In this document: positions 15,335-25,669 of the stretch, piece after piece | How positions within the stretch are numbered: position 1 is the stretch's first letter | Layout of the letters: each line of letters opens with the position of its first letter | Assembly (NCBI RefSeq): GCF_900102635.1 | Contig: NZ_FMZQ01000015.1 | Coordinates: 103,008-167,007, forward strand | DNA from: Ectopseudomonas chengduensis | Lineage (GTDB): Bacteria; Pseudomonadota; Gammaproteobacteria; Pseudomonadales; Pseudomonadaceae | Reading direction: 5' to 3' | Length of the DNA stretch: 64,000 bases | Made by a program: the position numbers and the translations under genes | The notes under the pieces: generated by a model | What the model was told of the DNA's origin: nothing | The model's input: the letters and a program-made list of their open reading frames with translations, nothing else | Database searches by the model: none

Positions 15335-16525
15335 GTGCAAGTAGTCGACCGGCGAAAAGCCCTGAGTATCCCGCCTGTCTGGCGTCTCGCCTTTCGTCCT
15401 TTCTTCCTCGCTGGTGGCGTCTACGCGCTACTGGCGATTCCGCTCTGGGTCGCGGCCTGGACGGGTTTCTGGCCCGGTTTCCAACCCACTGGCGGCTGGC
15501 TGGCCTGGCACCGTCACGAAATGCTGTTCGGCTTCGCCATGGCCATCGTCGCCGGCTTCCTGCTGACCGCGGTCCAGACCTGGACCGGTCAGGTGGCGCC
15601 TTCCGGCAACCGCCTGATGGGCGTGGCGCTGATCTGGCTGGCGGCGCGCCTGGGCTGGCTGCTTGGGCTGCCGGCGCCACTGCTGGTGCCGCTGGATCTG
15701 CTGTTCCTGCTCGTCGTCGCCTGGATGATGGCGCGCATGCTCTGGGCCGTGCGGCAGCAGCGCAACTACCCCATCGTGGTGGTGCTGACGCTGATGATCG
15801 GTGCCGATGCGCTGATGCTGGCCGGCGTGCTGCAAGGCAATGACGCGCTGCAGCGCCAGGGCGTACTGGCGGGGCTTTGGCTGGTGGCGGCATTGATGGC
15901 GCTGATCGGCGGCCGGGTGATTCCTTTCTTCACTCAGCGCGGCCTGGGGCGTACGGCGCAGGTCAAGGCCTGGCCCTGGCTCGACTGGTCGCTGCTGGTC
16001 GGCAGTGCGCTGATCGCGCTTCTGCATGCATTCGGTGTGGCGCTGGCGCCCCATGCGCTGATCGGGCTGCTGTTCCTGGCCATCGGTCTGGGGCATCTGC
16101 TGCGCCTGGTCCGCTGGTACGACGCCGACCTCAGAAAGGTGCCGCTGCTGTGGTCGCTGCACCTGGCGATGCTCTGGCTGGTGGTGGCCTGCTTCGGCCT
16201 GGCGCTGTGGCATTTCGGCGTGCTGGCGCAATCCAGCCCCGCTTTGCACGCGCTGAGCGTGGGGTCCATGAGCGGGCTGATCCTGGCGATGATCGCGCGC
16301 GTCACCCTCGGTCACACCGGCCGGCCGTTGCAGCTGCCGGCGGGCGTGGTCTGGGCCTTCGTGCTGTTCAATCTGGGCGCCTTCGCACGCGTATTCCTGG
16401 CGACCGCATGGCCTGTGCCGGGGCTCTGGCTGGCGGCGATCTGCTGGGCGTCGGCCTTCGCGCTGTACGTCTGGCGCTACGCACCGATGCTGGTCGCCGC
16501 GCGGGTCGACGGGCATCCGGGCTGA
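15335..16525 (+). CDS. nnrS: NnrS, haem/copper membrane protein of the NO response
   Basis: This encodes 396 residues from GTG 15335, chosen because CTGGAGG at 15322-15328 precedes it; a longer frame from 15287 lacks such a site. The protein has about 12 membrane spans, the NnrS start L-A-F-R-P-F-F-L-A-G-G, and conserved His residues (A-W-H-R-H-E-M-L-F-G-F). NnrS proteins contain haem and copper and help cells cope with NO. The gene follows an ANR/DNR box and precedes a short-chain dehydrogenase, an arrangement I recall from the P. stutzeri denitrification cluster. Confidence 0.95.
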   Translation: MQVVDRRKALSIPPVWRLAFRPFFLAGGVYALLAIPLWVAAWTGFWPGFQPTGGWLAWHRHEMLFGFAMAIVAGFLLTAVQTWTGQVAPSGNRLMGVALIWLAARLGWLLGLPAPLLVPLDLLFLLVVAWMMARMLWAVRQQRNYPIVVVLTLMIGADALMLAGVLQGNDALQRQGVLAGLWLVAALMALIGGRVIPFFTQRGLGRTAQVKAWPWLDWSLLVGSALIALLHAFGVALAPHALIGLLFLAIGLGHLLRLVRWYDADLRKVPLLWSLHLAMLWLVVACFGLALWHFGVLAQSSPALHALSVGSMSGLILAMIARVTLGHTGRPLQLPAGVVWAFVLFNLGAFARVFLATAWPVPGLWLAAICWASAFALYVWRYAPMLVAARVDGHPG

Positions 16526-16634
16526 GTGCGATGCCGGCCCTTTCAGGTCTGCCGGCGAGAGTTCCAAACCGCTGTCCGTTCCCGGAGGGGAGGGGCAGCT
16601 TGCGGCTCGGCAATGTCGAGCATCGGAGATGATG

Positions 16635-17378
16635 ATGAAAAACGATTTTCAGGATCGCCTGGCGGTCGTCACGGGCGCCAGCTCGGGCATAGGATTGGCG
16701 CTGTGCACGGCACTGCTGCAACGCGGCGCCCGGGTGCTGGCGATGTCCCGCGCGCTGGGCGGACTGGAGCCGCTGTTGCAGACCTACGCGGAGCAACTGG
16801 TCTGGCTGGCGGGCGACGTGACCGTGCCGGCCGACTTGCAGGCCTTGCGGGCACGCGCCGCGCAGCTGGGGCAGGTCGATTATCTGGTGCCCAACGCCGG
16901 TATTGCCGAGCTGGCGGATGGCCTCGACATGGCGGCGTTCGATCGGCAATGGGCGGTCAACGGAGCGGGTGCGTTGAATACGCTGGGAACACTGCGTCAT
17001 GAGCTGGCGAAGTCTGCCTCGGTGGTCTTCATCGGTACCTTCCTGACGCGCTCGACCTATCCGGGCCTGGCGGCCTACATCGCCAGCAAGGCGGCATTGG
17101 CGGCGCAGGCCCGTACCCTGGCGGTGGAATTCGCGCCGCTGGGCGTGCGCATCAACATGGTATCGCCCGGCCCTACCGCGACGGCGATCTGGGGCACCCT
17201 GGGCCTGTCGGACGAGCAGCTCGAGGGCGTGGCCGATGGCATCGCCCAGCGCCTGCTGCCGGGGCATTTCCTGGAATCGGCCGCGGTGGCCAACGTGATT
17301 CTGTTTCAGCTGTCGCAAGGAGCGCGTGGCGTCTACGGTCAGGATTGGGTCGTCGATAACGGCTTCACCCTGAGCTGA
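16635..17378 (+). CDS. Short-chain dehydrogenase/reductase next to nnrS
   Basis: This encodes 247 residues from ATG 16635 (ATGs at 16629 and 16632 are less well spaced from GGAG 16625-16628). The nucleotide-binding motif T-G-A-S-S-G-I-G and the catalytic Y-I-A-S-K are present, and N-A-G is kept. About 13 residues before the Tyr, where a catalytic Ser is usual, I read Thr. The substrate is unknown. Its place after nnrS suggests a link to the denitrification or NO response; an SDR of the same length is, as far as I recall, found in the P. stutzeri denitrification region. Confidence 0.9.
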   Translation: MKNDFQDRLAVVTGASSGIGLALCTALLQRGARVLAMSRALGGLEPLLQTYAEQLVWLAGDVTVPADLQALRARAAQLGQVDYLVPNAGIAELADGLDMAAFDRQWAVNGAGALNTLGTLRHELAKSASVVFIGTFLTRSTYPGLAAYIASKAALAAQARTLAVEFAPLGVRINMVSPGPTATAIWGTLGLSDEQLEGVADGIAQRLLPGHFLESAAVANVILFQLSQGARGVYGQDWVVDNGFTLS

Positions 17379-17396
17379 AAGAGCGAGGAATCCTCG

Positions 17397-18508
17397 ATGC
17401 TGTTTGGATGGAAGAAAACGGCGCGCAAGCTGCAGCAGGAACAGGACCGCCTCCAGGCGACCTGTAACGAGCAGCGCTCGCGGATCGCCGAACTGGAGCA
17501 GGAGCTGGAGGCCGCCAAGCTGGCCAATCGAACCAGCGGTCGGCAGTTCGATTATTACCGCGGCGTGGCCGGCAACCTGATTCGCTTCAGCCACTCGATT
17601 GCGCATCTGGGGGATTCGTTCGAATACCTCACCGGACAGCTGGGCCAGAACAAGGCGCATGCCGAGCAGGTGGCCTCGGCGGCACTGAGCAACCAGAAGC
17701 ATTTCGGCGAGCTGCAGAGCAAGGCTTCGGACATGGAGAGCGGGCTCAACCAGGCCTCGCACAAGGTCGACACCCTGGCCGGCCATTCCAAGGAGATCAA
17801 CGGGATCGTCGATCTGATCAGCGGAATCGCCAGCCAGACCAACCTGCTGGCCCTCAACGCCGCGATCGAGGCTGCCCGGGCCGGTGAGGCGGGGCGCGGC
17901 TTCGCGGTGGTGGCCGGGGAGATTCGCAGCCTGGCGGAAAAGACCGCGCTCGCCACCGAGGACATCGTGCGCAAGATCGGCGAAGTCCAGGCCGAAATCG
18001 CCAGCGTTCACGACTACATCCAGTTGCAGGGCAAGCTCGCCCAGGGTTTCAGCCAGACCACCGAGCTGGCCGTCGGCGCCATGCGGACCCTGCATCAGCT
18101 GGCCGGCAGCATGCGGCATGGCATCGACAATTCGTCGTTCCGTGCGGTATCGAACTGGCCAACCTCGACGAGTTGTCGCTCAAGTTCGTCGTCTACAACC
18201 AGCTGCCCGGCAGCAATACCCAGGGCAGCGCGCAACTGCCCAGCGAGCGCGAATGCCGCTTCGGCCGCTGGTACTACGGGGAAGGCAACCGCGAGATGCA
18301 GGACCTGGAGCACTTCCAGCGGATCGAGCGGCCGCACACCGCAGTGCACGATCAGGGCCAGGCCGCCATCGATGCCTTCCAGGCGCAGCATCTGGAGAAG
18401 GCATTGCGGCATCTTGAGCAGATGGAAGAAGCCAACCTGGAAGTGATGCGCATCGTCGCCGCGGTGGTGGAGCAGTACGGACGTCAGGCCTACGCGGCGA
18501 TCGCTTGA
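17397..18508 (+). pseudogene. Cytoplasmic chemoreceptor with CZB zinc domain, frameshifted
   Basis: The first 250 codons encode a soluble receptor without membrane spans: an N-terminal coiled coil, then the signalling tip (I-A-S-Q-T-N-L-L-A-L-N-A-A-I-E-A-A-R-A-G). At about 18144-18146 one base appears to be missing; homology continues in another frame to 18508 with G-I-E-L-A-N-L-D-E-L-S-L-K, C-R-F-G-R-W-Y-Y-G and R-P-H-T-A-V-H-D of a chemoreceptor zinc-binding (CZB) domain. The first expected zinc-ligand His reads as Glu. It starts 18 bases after the dehydrogenase gene, so it belongs to the nnrS operon. A sequencing error cannot be excluded. Confidence 0.75.
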
Positions 18509-18745
18509 AGCCGCGCATCGCTAATGTTTCGCGTACCGTCGAAGCGTCACATATATAGCAAAAAAATTGCGCTATAACGGCAACACTATTCATTAGAGAT
18601 AACTCAACGGTCGGTCGACAATGGGCGGCATTCCCAGCCGACGCGGCCGCTTGCCGCGCTCACGAACCTGACCTCACGAAGGAGTGGCAGGTGCGCGGCA
18701 TGCCTGTGTTCCCCAGGCGCGTGCGTAGTTGCCTCATGCACGTCC

Positions 18746-19984
<1,239 letters not shown>

Positions 19985-20003
19985 CGTCCTCCAGGACGCT
20001 AGG

Positions 20004-20318
20004 TTACTTCTGGCTAAGAACCCACTCGGCGAGGATCTTGGCTTCTTCTTCGGTTACAGCATTTGGCGGCATCGGGATCGGACCCCAGACGCCCTGGCTG
20101 CCGTTCTTGATGTGGCCGGCAAGCATGTCGGCTGCGCCTTCCTGGCCCGCGTATTTGGCGGCGACTTCCTTGAATGCCGGGCCAACCAGCTTGGCATCGA
20201 TGCTGTGGCAGGCTGCGCAAGGCTTGCTCTTGAACAGCGCTTCGCCGTCCTGAGCAATCGCCGGTTGCAGCATCAGCGCGCCGCTCAGGGCGAACAGCGG
20301 AACCAGGATTTTTTTCAT
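20004..20318 (-). CDS. nirM: Cytochrome c551 (nitrite reductase electron donor)
   Basis: This encodes 104 residues. It has a signal peptide to A-I-A-Q, the haem motif C-A-A-C-H, and G-S-Q-G-V-W-G-P-I-P-M-P-P-N carrying the Met ligand, which is almost the P. aeruginosa/P. stutzeri NirM pattern. It is a periplasmic one-haem cytochrome that donates electrons to cytochrome cd1 nitrite reductase and peroxidase. GAGGAAGT precedes the start. No nirS is next to it here; upstream (right) lies an ANR/DNR-type box and an unrelated DUF4124 gene. Confidence 0.95.
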   Translation of the reverse strand: MKKILVPLFALSGALMLQPAIAQDGEALFKSKPCAACHSIDAKLVGPAFKEVAAKYAGQEGAADMLAGHIKNGSQGVWGPIPMPPNAVTEEEAKILAEWVLSQK

Positions 20319-20536
20319 GAGTACTTCCTCAAGGCTAATTGAGGGGAGGATCTGAGCCCGCCCCGGTGGAAAAACCCAGCAACAAATGTACTGGGTGGAT
20401 GCACGTTAAATTTACCGATATGGGTAAGCAAGCTTTTGTTCCGGATCACTGTTTCCATTCGCAGGCGATGCATCTCCCGGCGCAAATGTCATTGCGGCGA
20501 CAAGTTGAGCATGAGCCAGCGCGGTCGGGTGAGTCC

Positions 20537-20550
20537 TTGACTGGGATCAA
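20537..20550 (-). promoter_or_regulatory. ANR/DNR box upstream of nirM
   Basis: Read on the minus strand this is TTGAT-N4-GTCAA, the same half-site combination as the nosR box. It lies about 220 bases before the nirM start, at the 3' end of the DUF4124 gene, implying a long leader if used. Confidence 0.5.
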
Positions 20551-20960
20551 CCTAACAGACCGTTGAAAACCCGTTGCGTTGGCAATGTGGCGCGGGAGCG
20601 GCCTGTTACGGCGCAAGCCTCGTCTTGCAGGGTGCTGTCGAAGCGGAGCGGGCCGGCATTGCGCCGGCTGTTGCCGCTGTCACCCACGACCGTGACGCGC
20701 GGGCCGCTTTGCTGCTGGCTGATTTCGGGCTGCGAATAGACCGGCTGATGATTGCGGTACTGGCTGCTGTTGGCCGGAGCGACCCGAATCGAAGTCATTT
20801 CTTCGCCTGAGCTGCAGCCGCGATCCGAAAAGGTGATTTTCCCTGTGACGGGATCGACACACTTTTGTACCTGCGCCGAGGCCGGCAACGCCCAAGCTAG
20901 GGACACAAGCAAGGCGCTGGTAGCCAGCAGAGGATTTCTGAAGTGTTTTTGGATTGCCAT
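20547..20960 (-). CDS. DUF4124 domain periplasmic protein
   Basis: This encodes 137 residues from ATG 20960, which has GGAAGAG in front; an extension to 21089 is possible but lacks a ribosome site. A signal peptide ends at A-S-A-Q, and residues about 30-60 (K-C-V-D-P-V-T-G-K-I-T-F-S-D-R-G-C) form the DUF4124 motif with two cysteines. The rest is low-complexity, rich in Ser, Gln and Asn. Such proteins are common in pseudomonads with unknown function. A leftover from a neighbouring operon or a single gene are both possible. Confidence 0.75.
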   Translation of the reverse strand: MAIQKHFRNPLLATSALLVSLAWALPASAQVQKCVDPVTGKITFSDRGCSSGEEMTSIRVAPANSSQYRNHQPVYSQPEISQQQSGPRVTVVGDSGNSRRNAGPLRFDSTLQDEACAVTGRSRATLPTQRVFNGLLG

Positions 20961-21237
20961 TTGACTCTTCCCTGTGTTCATCAATGGATGAACACAAGAT
21001 AGGTCATTCGGTCCGCATCCGGAATGGGGCGCTGGAACGGCGTGGCGACCCCACCGCACCAGCCAGACCTCGGCTCGTGCCGGTGACATCCGCTAGGCAA
21101 CTCCAGCCACCAAGACGAAGGGGAAGTTATTCGTAGCCGCGTCAACTCAACCAAGGCTTTGCTTGCCGTCAACCATTCGCCGTCGCCGCCGCCTCAACGC
21201 ATAATCTTGGATCTTTTGTTCGAGACGGACCTTGGCG

Positions 21238-21888
21238 ATGCTCAAAAACCTATGGCGTTGGTTCAAACGGCCAAAAAACCCGGCCGGCTATGTCTATTAC
21301 GCACGCCTGAAGACTAACTGTGGGCTTTTGTACAAACTCGGCTACACCAAAAAGCCCAGTCTCAAGGAACGCCTCGCCTACGGCGGGCACGGCGATGAAA
21401 AGATGATTGACCAAGAGTTCTTCTTTACCTATTGCGAAGACGCCTGGGACGTCGAACAAACCCTGCTTGAGCACTTCACCCGTCAGCGCGCCTTTGGCAA
21501 ATACAGCAAAAATGCTCGCAAGCCGCTGTGCGGTCGTGGCCAGACAGAGCTGTTCGCCCACGACATACTGGGGTTGGATGAAAACCTCTACATCAAGCCC
21601 GATGCGCAGACGCTGGCAACAATCCGGGAGCAGAACAATGATGTGGGAGGCGGCTGCCTATTCGTATTCCTCGGCCTAATCCTAGTGCCTTTCACGCTCG
21701 GGCTATCGCTTCTGTTCATAGTGGGCGGATTAAGCGGGATATTCGGCAGACCAGGGGGTATCAAAAATTTCGCCGCCCAGTACAAGCAAAGGCCTGTTCA
21801 TCCGCCTGCCATTGCTGATCTCATCAAGAGCCTTAGTCAGCCTGTGTCCGATTCGGTACAGCCCAAGGCGCTCCCCACTAAGTGTTGA
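21238..21888 (+). CDS. GIY-YIG/T5orf172-like protein with two membrane helices
   Basis: This encodes 216 residues from ATG 21238 (TTG 21232 is in frame). Residues 15-100 (G-Y-V-Y-Y-A-R-L-K with L-Y-K-L-G-Y-T) resemble the GIY-YIG or T5orf172 nuclease-like fold, and residues about 145-175 are two hydrophobic helices (L-F-V-F-L-G-L-I-L-V-P-F-T). GC content is lower than in the neighbouring genes, suggesting acquisition. Proteins of this kind occur in prophage and defence-related DNA; the role here is unknown. Confidence 0.5.
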   Translation: MLKNLWRWFKRPKNPAGYVYYARLKTNCGLLYKLGYTKKPSLKERLAYGGHGDEKMIDQEFFFTYCEDAWDVEQTLLEHFTRQRAFGKYSKNARKPLCGRGQTELFAHDILGLDENLYIKPDAQTLATIREQNNDVGGGCLFVFLGLILVPFTLGLSLLFIVGGLSGIFGRPGGIKNFAAQYKQRPVHPPAIADLIKSLSQPVSDSVQPKALPTKC

Positions 21889-22190
21889 TCTGGACTGGAT
21901 TCGCGAAACGATGGAGCTACGCACGAAGAAAATGTGGGGACAAGTGTGGGGATAGAGAATGCAGAATTCATATTACCCTTTGATATCAATAGCTTGAACA
22001 ACTAAAACGCCGGCCACAAGCCGGCTTTTTTATTGCCCGAAGAAATCCAGCAAGATCCTACAGCCCTAGAAAATACGCGCCTTACAGCTTAGGGTCTGTC
22101 CCAAGACATCCCGTAGCCATCCATAAAATCAGCAACCAAGGTGTGGGTCAGAGTGTGGGTTGAGGGGGTGTGTTGGAGTAGGAGCGAGTA
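21889..22190. other. AT-richer gap between the GIY-YIG-like gene and the dead integrase
   Basis: No gene is visible. It holds a clear rho-independent terminator (22009-22031) and several GTGTGGG motifs (around 21934, 21945, 22141, 22152) that could be integrase arm sites or part of an attachment region. Confidence 0.4.
22009..22031 (+). terminator. Rho-independent terminator
   Basis: GCCGGC pairs with GCCGGC around CACAA and is followed by six T. The flanking AAAA allows use in both directions. It closes the GIY-YIG-like gene or a gene lost on the other side. Confidence 0.8.
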
Positions 22191-23034
22191 ATAGGCAAGC
22201 TGACCAGCAAGACCGTGGAGTCGATAGCCAAGGCTGCAACGCCAGGAAAAACCAATGATGGCGATGGCCTGTACTTCCAGGTATCCAAGAGCGGCGACAC
22301 CAGCTGGATCTTCCGTTACAAGCTGGATGGCCGCAGCCGCGAAATGGGGCTAGGCCCCTTCCCTGCCGTCACACTCGGCCAAGCACGGCAGTTGGCCGCC
22401 GACCAACGCAAGCTCCTCGCCTCCGGAAGCGACCCACTGGCAACCCGCGACGCGGCAAAGGAAGCCAAGCGCGAGGCCGAACGCCAGGCCGCAGCACGTC
22501 GCACGACGTTCGAAGATCTCGCTCGCGAATACCAACAGGCACATGGCGGCAGTTGGTCTGAGAAGTGGCGGAAAGGCTGGCTACGCAAGTTGGAGCTCTA
22601 CGCCTTCCCGACCATGGGCAAGCTGTCGGCTGACATCATCAGCACCGAGCATGTGCTTACTGCATTGCAACCCATCTGGGCAACCAAGACCCGGACTGCT
22701 GATGAAATCAGGGGCCAGATCGAGCAAATACTGGATGCAGCCAAGGCCAGGCGCTTACGCGAGGGGGACAATCCTGCCCGCTGGCGCGGACACTTGGACA
22801 ACCTGCTGAGCAAGGCAGAGAAAAAGAAGGCCAGGCAGCGCCAGCACTTTCCAGTACTGCAATGGAAAGACACACCGAAACTTATAGCCGATCTGCTCAA
22901 CATCGATACACGTGACGCCATCGCAACCAGACTGCTGATTCTGACCGGCGCTCGTTACCACATGATCCAACACTCAATGGCCCGAGTTTGACCTCGAAGC
23001 AGGCTGGGCAAAGTTCTGCACAAGCCAGCCATGA
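22191..23034 (+). pseudogene. Tyrosine recombinase (arm-binding + core-binding), decayed
   Basis: The protein begins like P4-type integrases: G-K-L-T-S-K-T-V-E-S-I-A then D-G-D-G-L-Y-F-Q-V and R-E-M-G-L-G-P-F-P, the DUF4102 arm-binding domain, followed by the core-binding helices. The expected ATG reads ATA at 22191, correctly spaced from GGAG 22181-22184. The catalytic domain stops at L-T-G-A-R and continues out of frame as T-Q-W-P-E-F-D-L-E-A-G until TGA 23032. The R-H-R-Y residues are mostly missing, so it is dead; GTG 22215 is the only in-frame start left. Confidence 0.85.
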
Positions 23035-23175
23035 CGCCGCAAGAGGATATCCGCAGCATCTACAACTACACTGAAACCAACCTCCAACACGACACTCAAT
23101 GGCCGTTTTCATTGTGACTATGGCGCTGGGGTGACGGGGTGATTTGACGCAGCGCGGGAGTATCTGCTCTATGTC

Positions 23176-24264
23176 ATGCCAATCAGCTATATGACACTAA
23201 CCACGCAACGTCACTATCGGTACGCTCCAATGGATCAGATTCTCTCTTTGCTGTCGGAAACCATCCCCAAGGCGCAAACGCTGGAGCAACTGGCGCGCCC
23301 TTTGTTGTCGCTGCTTAACCAGTTCACCGGCATGGAGTCGACCTACCTGACCACTATCGACACCGAACAGGGCGTGCAACGCGTCGAGTTTGCACGCAAT
23401 GCGGGCGCAATGATCATCCCGGAGGGGCTGGTCGTACCCTGGGCCGATACCCTGTGCAAGCGAGCCCTTGAAGAGAACCGTCTTTACTCAGACAACGTTG
23501 CCGAGTGCTGGGGCGACTCCGACGCGGCCAAGGCTCTGGGCATCAAGACCTATCTGAGCGCACCTATCAGATCGCAGGATGGCCGCGTCCTGGGCACCGT
23601 CTGCGCGGCAAGCTCGGCTCAGGTAGCCCGTCCAGCCAATGTGGAGCCGTTGCTTGCTCTGCTGTCGGGCTTGCTAGGTTACGCCCTGGAACGCGAGCTA
23701 TTGGTCGCACAACTTCAGGCCGCCAACAGCGAACTTGGCCGGCTAGCGCTGACCGACCCGCTGACTGGACTCGCCAATCGGCGCGGCATCATGCGTGACC
23801 TTGTACAGCTGTTCGCCTTGGCTCAGCGCGACAGCAAGTATGTGCTCGTTGCCGTCATCGACTTGGATGGATTCAAACTCATCAACGACTGCTACGGCCA
23901 CCAGGCGGGTGATCAGTTTCTGCTTGGTATCGCCACTGAGCTGCAGCGCAGCCTTAGAACCTGCGACATGGTCGGCCGCATCGGCGGAGACGAGTTCATC
24001 GTCATCGCCCTGGGCAACACCCTCCAGCGCCCGGACTCTGCGCAAGAACTCCGGGATGCAGCCTTGCTCATGCAGACCCGCTTGAGCAAGGCCACTATTG
24101 GCCAGTATGACCTGGGTAACGGCCTGCCTCCCTATGAGTATCAGGGTGCGAGCGTTGGGGTAGTGGCAGTGATGCCTGATGGCACCACCGCTGAAGAGGC
24201 CATCAGGCTGGCGGACAACGAGATGTACCAGGTCAAGCAACAACGCAAACAACAAAGGTCATAG
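23176..24264 (+). CDS. GAF-GGDEF diguanylate cyclase
   Basis: The frame encodes 362 residues from ATG 23176; ATG 23230 (M-D-Q-I-L) is an equally possible start since neither has a good ribosome site. Residues about 30-180 form a GAF sensor domain. The GGDEF domain follows with D-P-L-T-G-L-A-N-R-R and an intact G-G-D-E-F at about 270-274, so it should make cyclic di-GMP from GTP. No EAL domain or membrane span is present, so it is cytosolic. It lies between the dead integrase and the IS at the edge of the catabolic island. Confidence 0.9.
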   Translation: MPISYMTLTTQRHYRYAPMDQILSLLSETIPKAQTLEQLARPLLSLLNQFTGMESTYLTTIDTEQGVQRVEFARNAGAMIIPEGLVVPWADTLCKRALEENRLYSDNVAECWGDSDAAKALGIKTYLSAPIRSQDGRVLGTVCAASSAQVARPANVEPLLALLSGLLGYALERELLVAQLQAANSELGRLALTDPLTGLANRRGIMRDLVQLFALAQRDSKYVLVAVIDLDGFKLINDCYGHQAGDQFLLGIATELQRSLRTCDMVGRIGGDEFIVIALGNTLQRPDSAQELRDAALLMQTRLSKATIGQYDLGNGLPPYEYQGASVGVVAVMPDGTTAEEAIRLADNEMYQVKQQRKQQRS

Positions 24265-24345
24265 TGCAATTACCAGCTGCAGCCCTGAACACCCAGCACC
24301 ACGAAGTGGACCGGGTTCTACCCCGTTAGCACGGACCTGATCTAG

Positions 24346-25669
24346 CAGCCTGTTGAAATTCGCCGCGATGATTACGTCCACTGCTTCTGGCAGCAGTGGT
24401 CGCGCTCGTTTACTTCCCGTTTAGGGCGCCAATCGATGGAAATAGCCCGATTTGGCGTGCTCCAGGCGCACCTTCCCCGTCAACGCGCTCATGCCATTGA
24501 GCCTGTAGCCAGCAGCTTCGGCAGGCGCACCAGGTTGCTTGCCGCCATGGCCAGCTGGAACAGCGCGTCGACACGCTCAAGTCCGCGTTGCTTCACCTGG
24601 CGCAGCCCGGCCGCCGCCTTGAGCCAGCCGAAGTGGGTTTCGATCCAGGCGCGAATCTTCAGGCTCAGACCATATCCGGCGTGGCGCGTGGTACGGCCAT
24701 CGATGGCGCTGCGCCGACCATTGGTGTTCTGCGCAACATGGGGTGTCACGCCGAGGGCACGACAGGCGGCCACGAAGTCTGCCGTGTCGTAAGCCTTGTC
24801 CGCGGCCAGGGTGCGGCGACGGCGACCACCCAGCTTGCTCAGCATCGCCAGCGCGACTTCGCGTTCGCCATGGCCACCGGCCAGAGTCACATGAGCACTG
24901 CGCACCAGACCACTGCGGTGTTCCATCAGCACATGCCCCATGTAACTCAGCTGCGCGCCGGTGTTGTGGCTCTTGCGGTACAGCCGGGCATCCGGATCGC
25001 TGGTCGAGGCGTGGGTGTCGTTGCTGCGCTTGTGCCCCTTGAAGTCCGGCGGGGCATTGCGCGGGCCGGGGCCCGGGTCGTCTGGCGTATCGTCCTTGGG
25101 ACGGAAACTCTTCTGAGAGGCCCAGGCTTGCAGCAATGTGCCGTCGACCGAGAAGTGCTCATCCGAGATCAGCCCCTGCTTCTCCGCCAGGCGTACCACC
25201 TCGCTCAGAAACTCGGCGGCCACTGCCTGGGCATTGAGGCGGTCACGGTTCTTCGAGAAGACCGAGTGATCCCACACCGGATCATCAATGGCCAGGCCGA
25301 CGAACCAGCGGAACAGCAGGTTGTAGCCCAGCTGTTCCATCAGCATCCGCTCGCTGCGCAGCGAGTAGAACAACTGCAGCAACTGCGCCCGCATCAGCTT
25401 CTCGGGGGCGATCGAGGCGCGGCCGGTGTCGGCATACAAGGTGTCGAACAGGGCGCTCATCCGCTGCAGAGCGGTGTCTGCCAGCTTGCGGATGGCGCGC
25501 AGGGGGTGAGTCGCTGGCACAAAGTCATCAAGCTTGGCGACAGTGAACAAGGATTCCTGTGTGATATCGGCGCCACGCATGGAAATCGGGGTTCCCGGCA
25601 GATTGGAGCCGATATCGTAAACCTTACACGGCAAAGTCAGACAGGCCGTAGGGGAATTTCAACAGGCTG
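24346..25669. mobile_element. IS5-family insertion sequence, 1324 bp
   Basis: Both ends carry the inverted repeat CAGCCTGTTGAAATTC, and the element is flanked by the 4-bp repeat CTAG (24342-24345 and 25670-25673), as expected for IS5-family insertions at YTAR sites. One transposase gene fills most of it. It sits directly after dmpI; the right-hand CTAG contains the dmpI stop codon. Confidence 0.93.
24489..25580 (-). CDS. IS5-family DDE transposase
   Basis: This encodes 363 residues from ATG 25580 (M-R-G-A-D-I-T-Q-E); an in-frame ATG at 25634 would add 18 residues. The DUF772 N-terminal domain (L-R-A-I-R-K-L-A-D, then S-I-A-P-E-K-L-M-R-A) precedes the DDE catalytic core: S-V-D-G-T-L-L, A-A-D-K-A-Y-D-T and the W-I-E-T-H-F-G-W-L-K block with the Glu. 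It is full length and apparently intact, so the IS may still be mobile. It is transcribed in the same direction as the dmp operon. Confidence 0.93.
   Translation of the reverse strand: MRGADITQESLFTVAKLDDFVPATHPLRAIRKLADTALQRMSALFDTLYADTGRASIAPEKLMRAQLLQLFYSLRSERMLMEQLGYNLLFRWFVGLAIDDPVWDHSVFSKNRDRLNAQAVAAEFLSEVVRLAEKQGLISDEHFSVDGTLLQAWASQKSFRPKDDTPDDPGPGPRNAPPDFKGHKRSNDTHASTSDPDARLYRKSHNTGAQLSYMGHVLMEHRSGLVRSAHVTLAGGHGEREVALAMLSKLGGRRRRTLAADKAYDTADFVAACRALGVTPHVAQNTNGRRSAIDGRTTRHAGYGLSLKIRAWIETHFGWLKAAAGLRQVKQRGLERVDALFQLAMAASNLVRLPKLLATGSMA

Noticed and set aside
21930..22170. Repeated GTGTGGG motifs as an integrase attachment site
   Set aside because: Suggestive beside a dead integrase, but no duplicated core or tRNA end could be found, so no att site is claimed.
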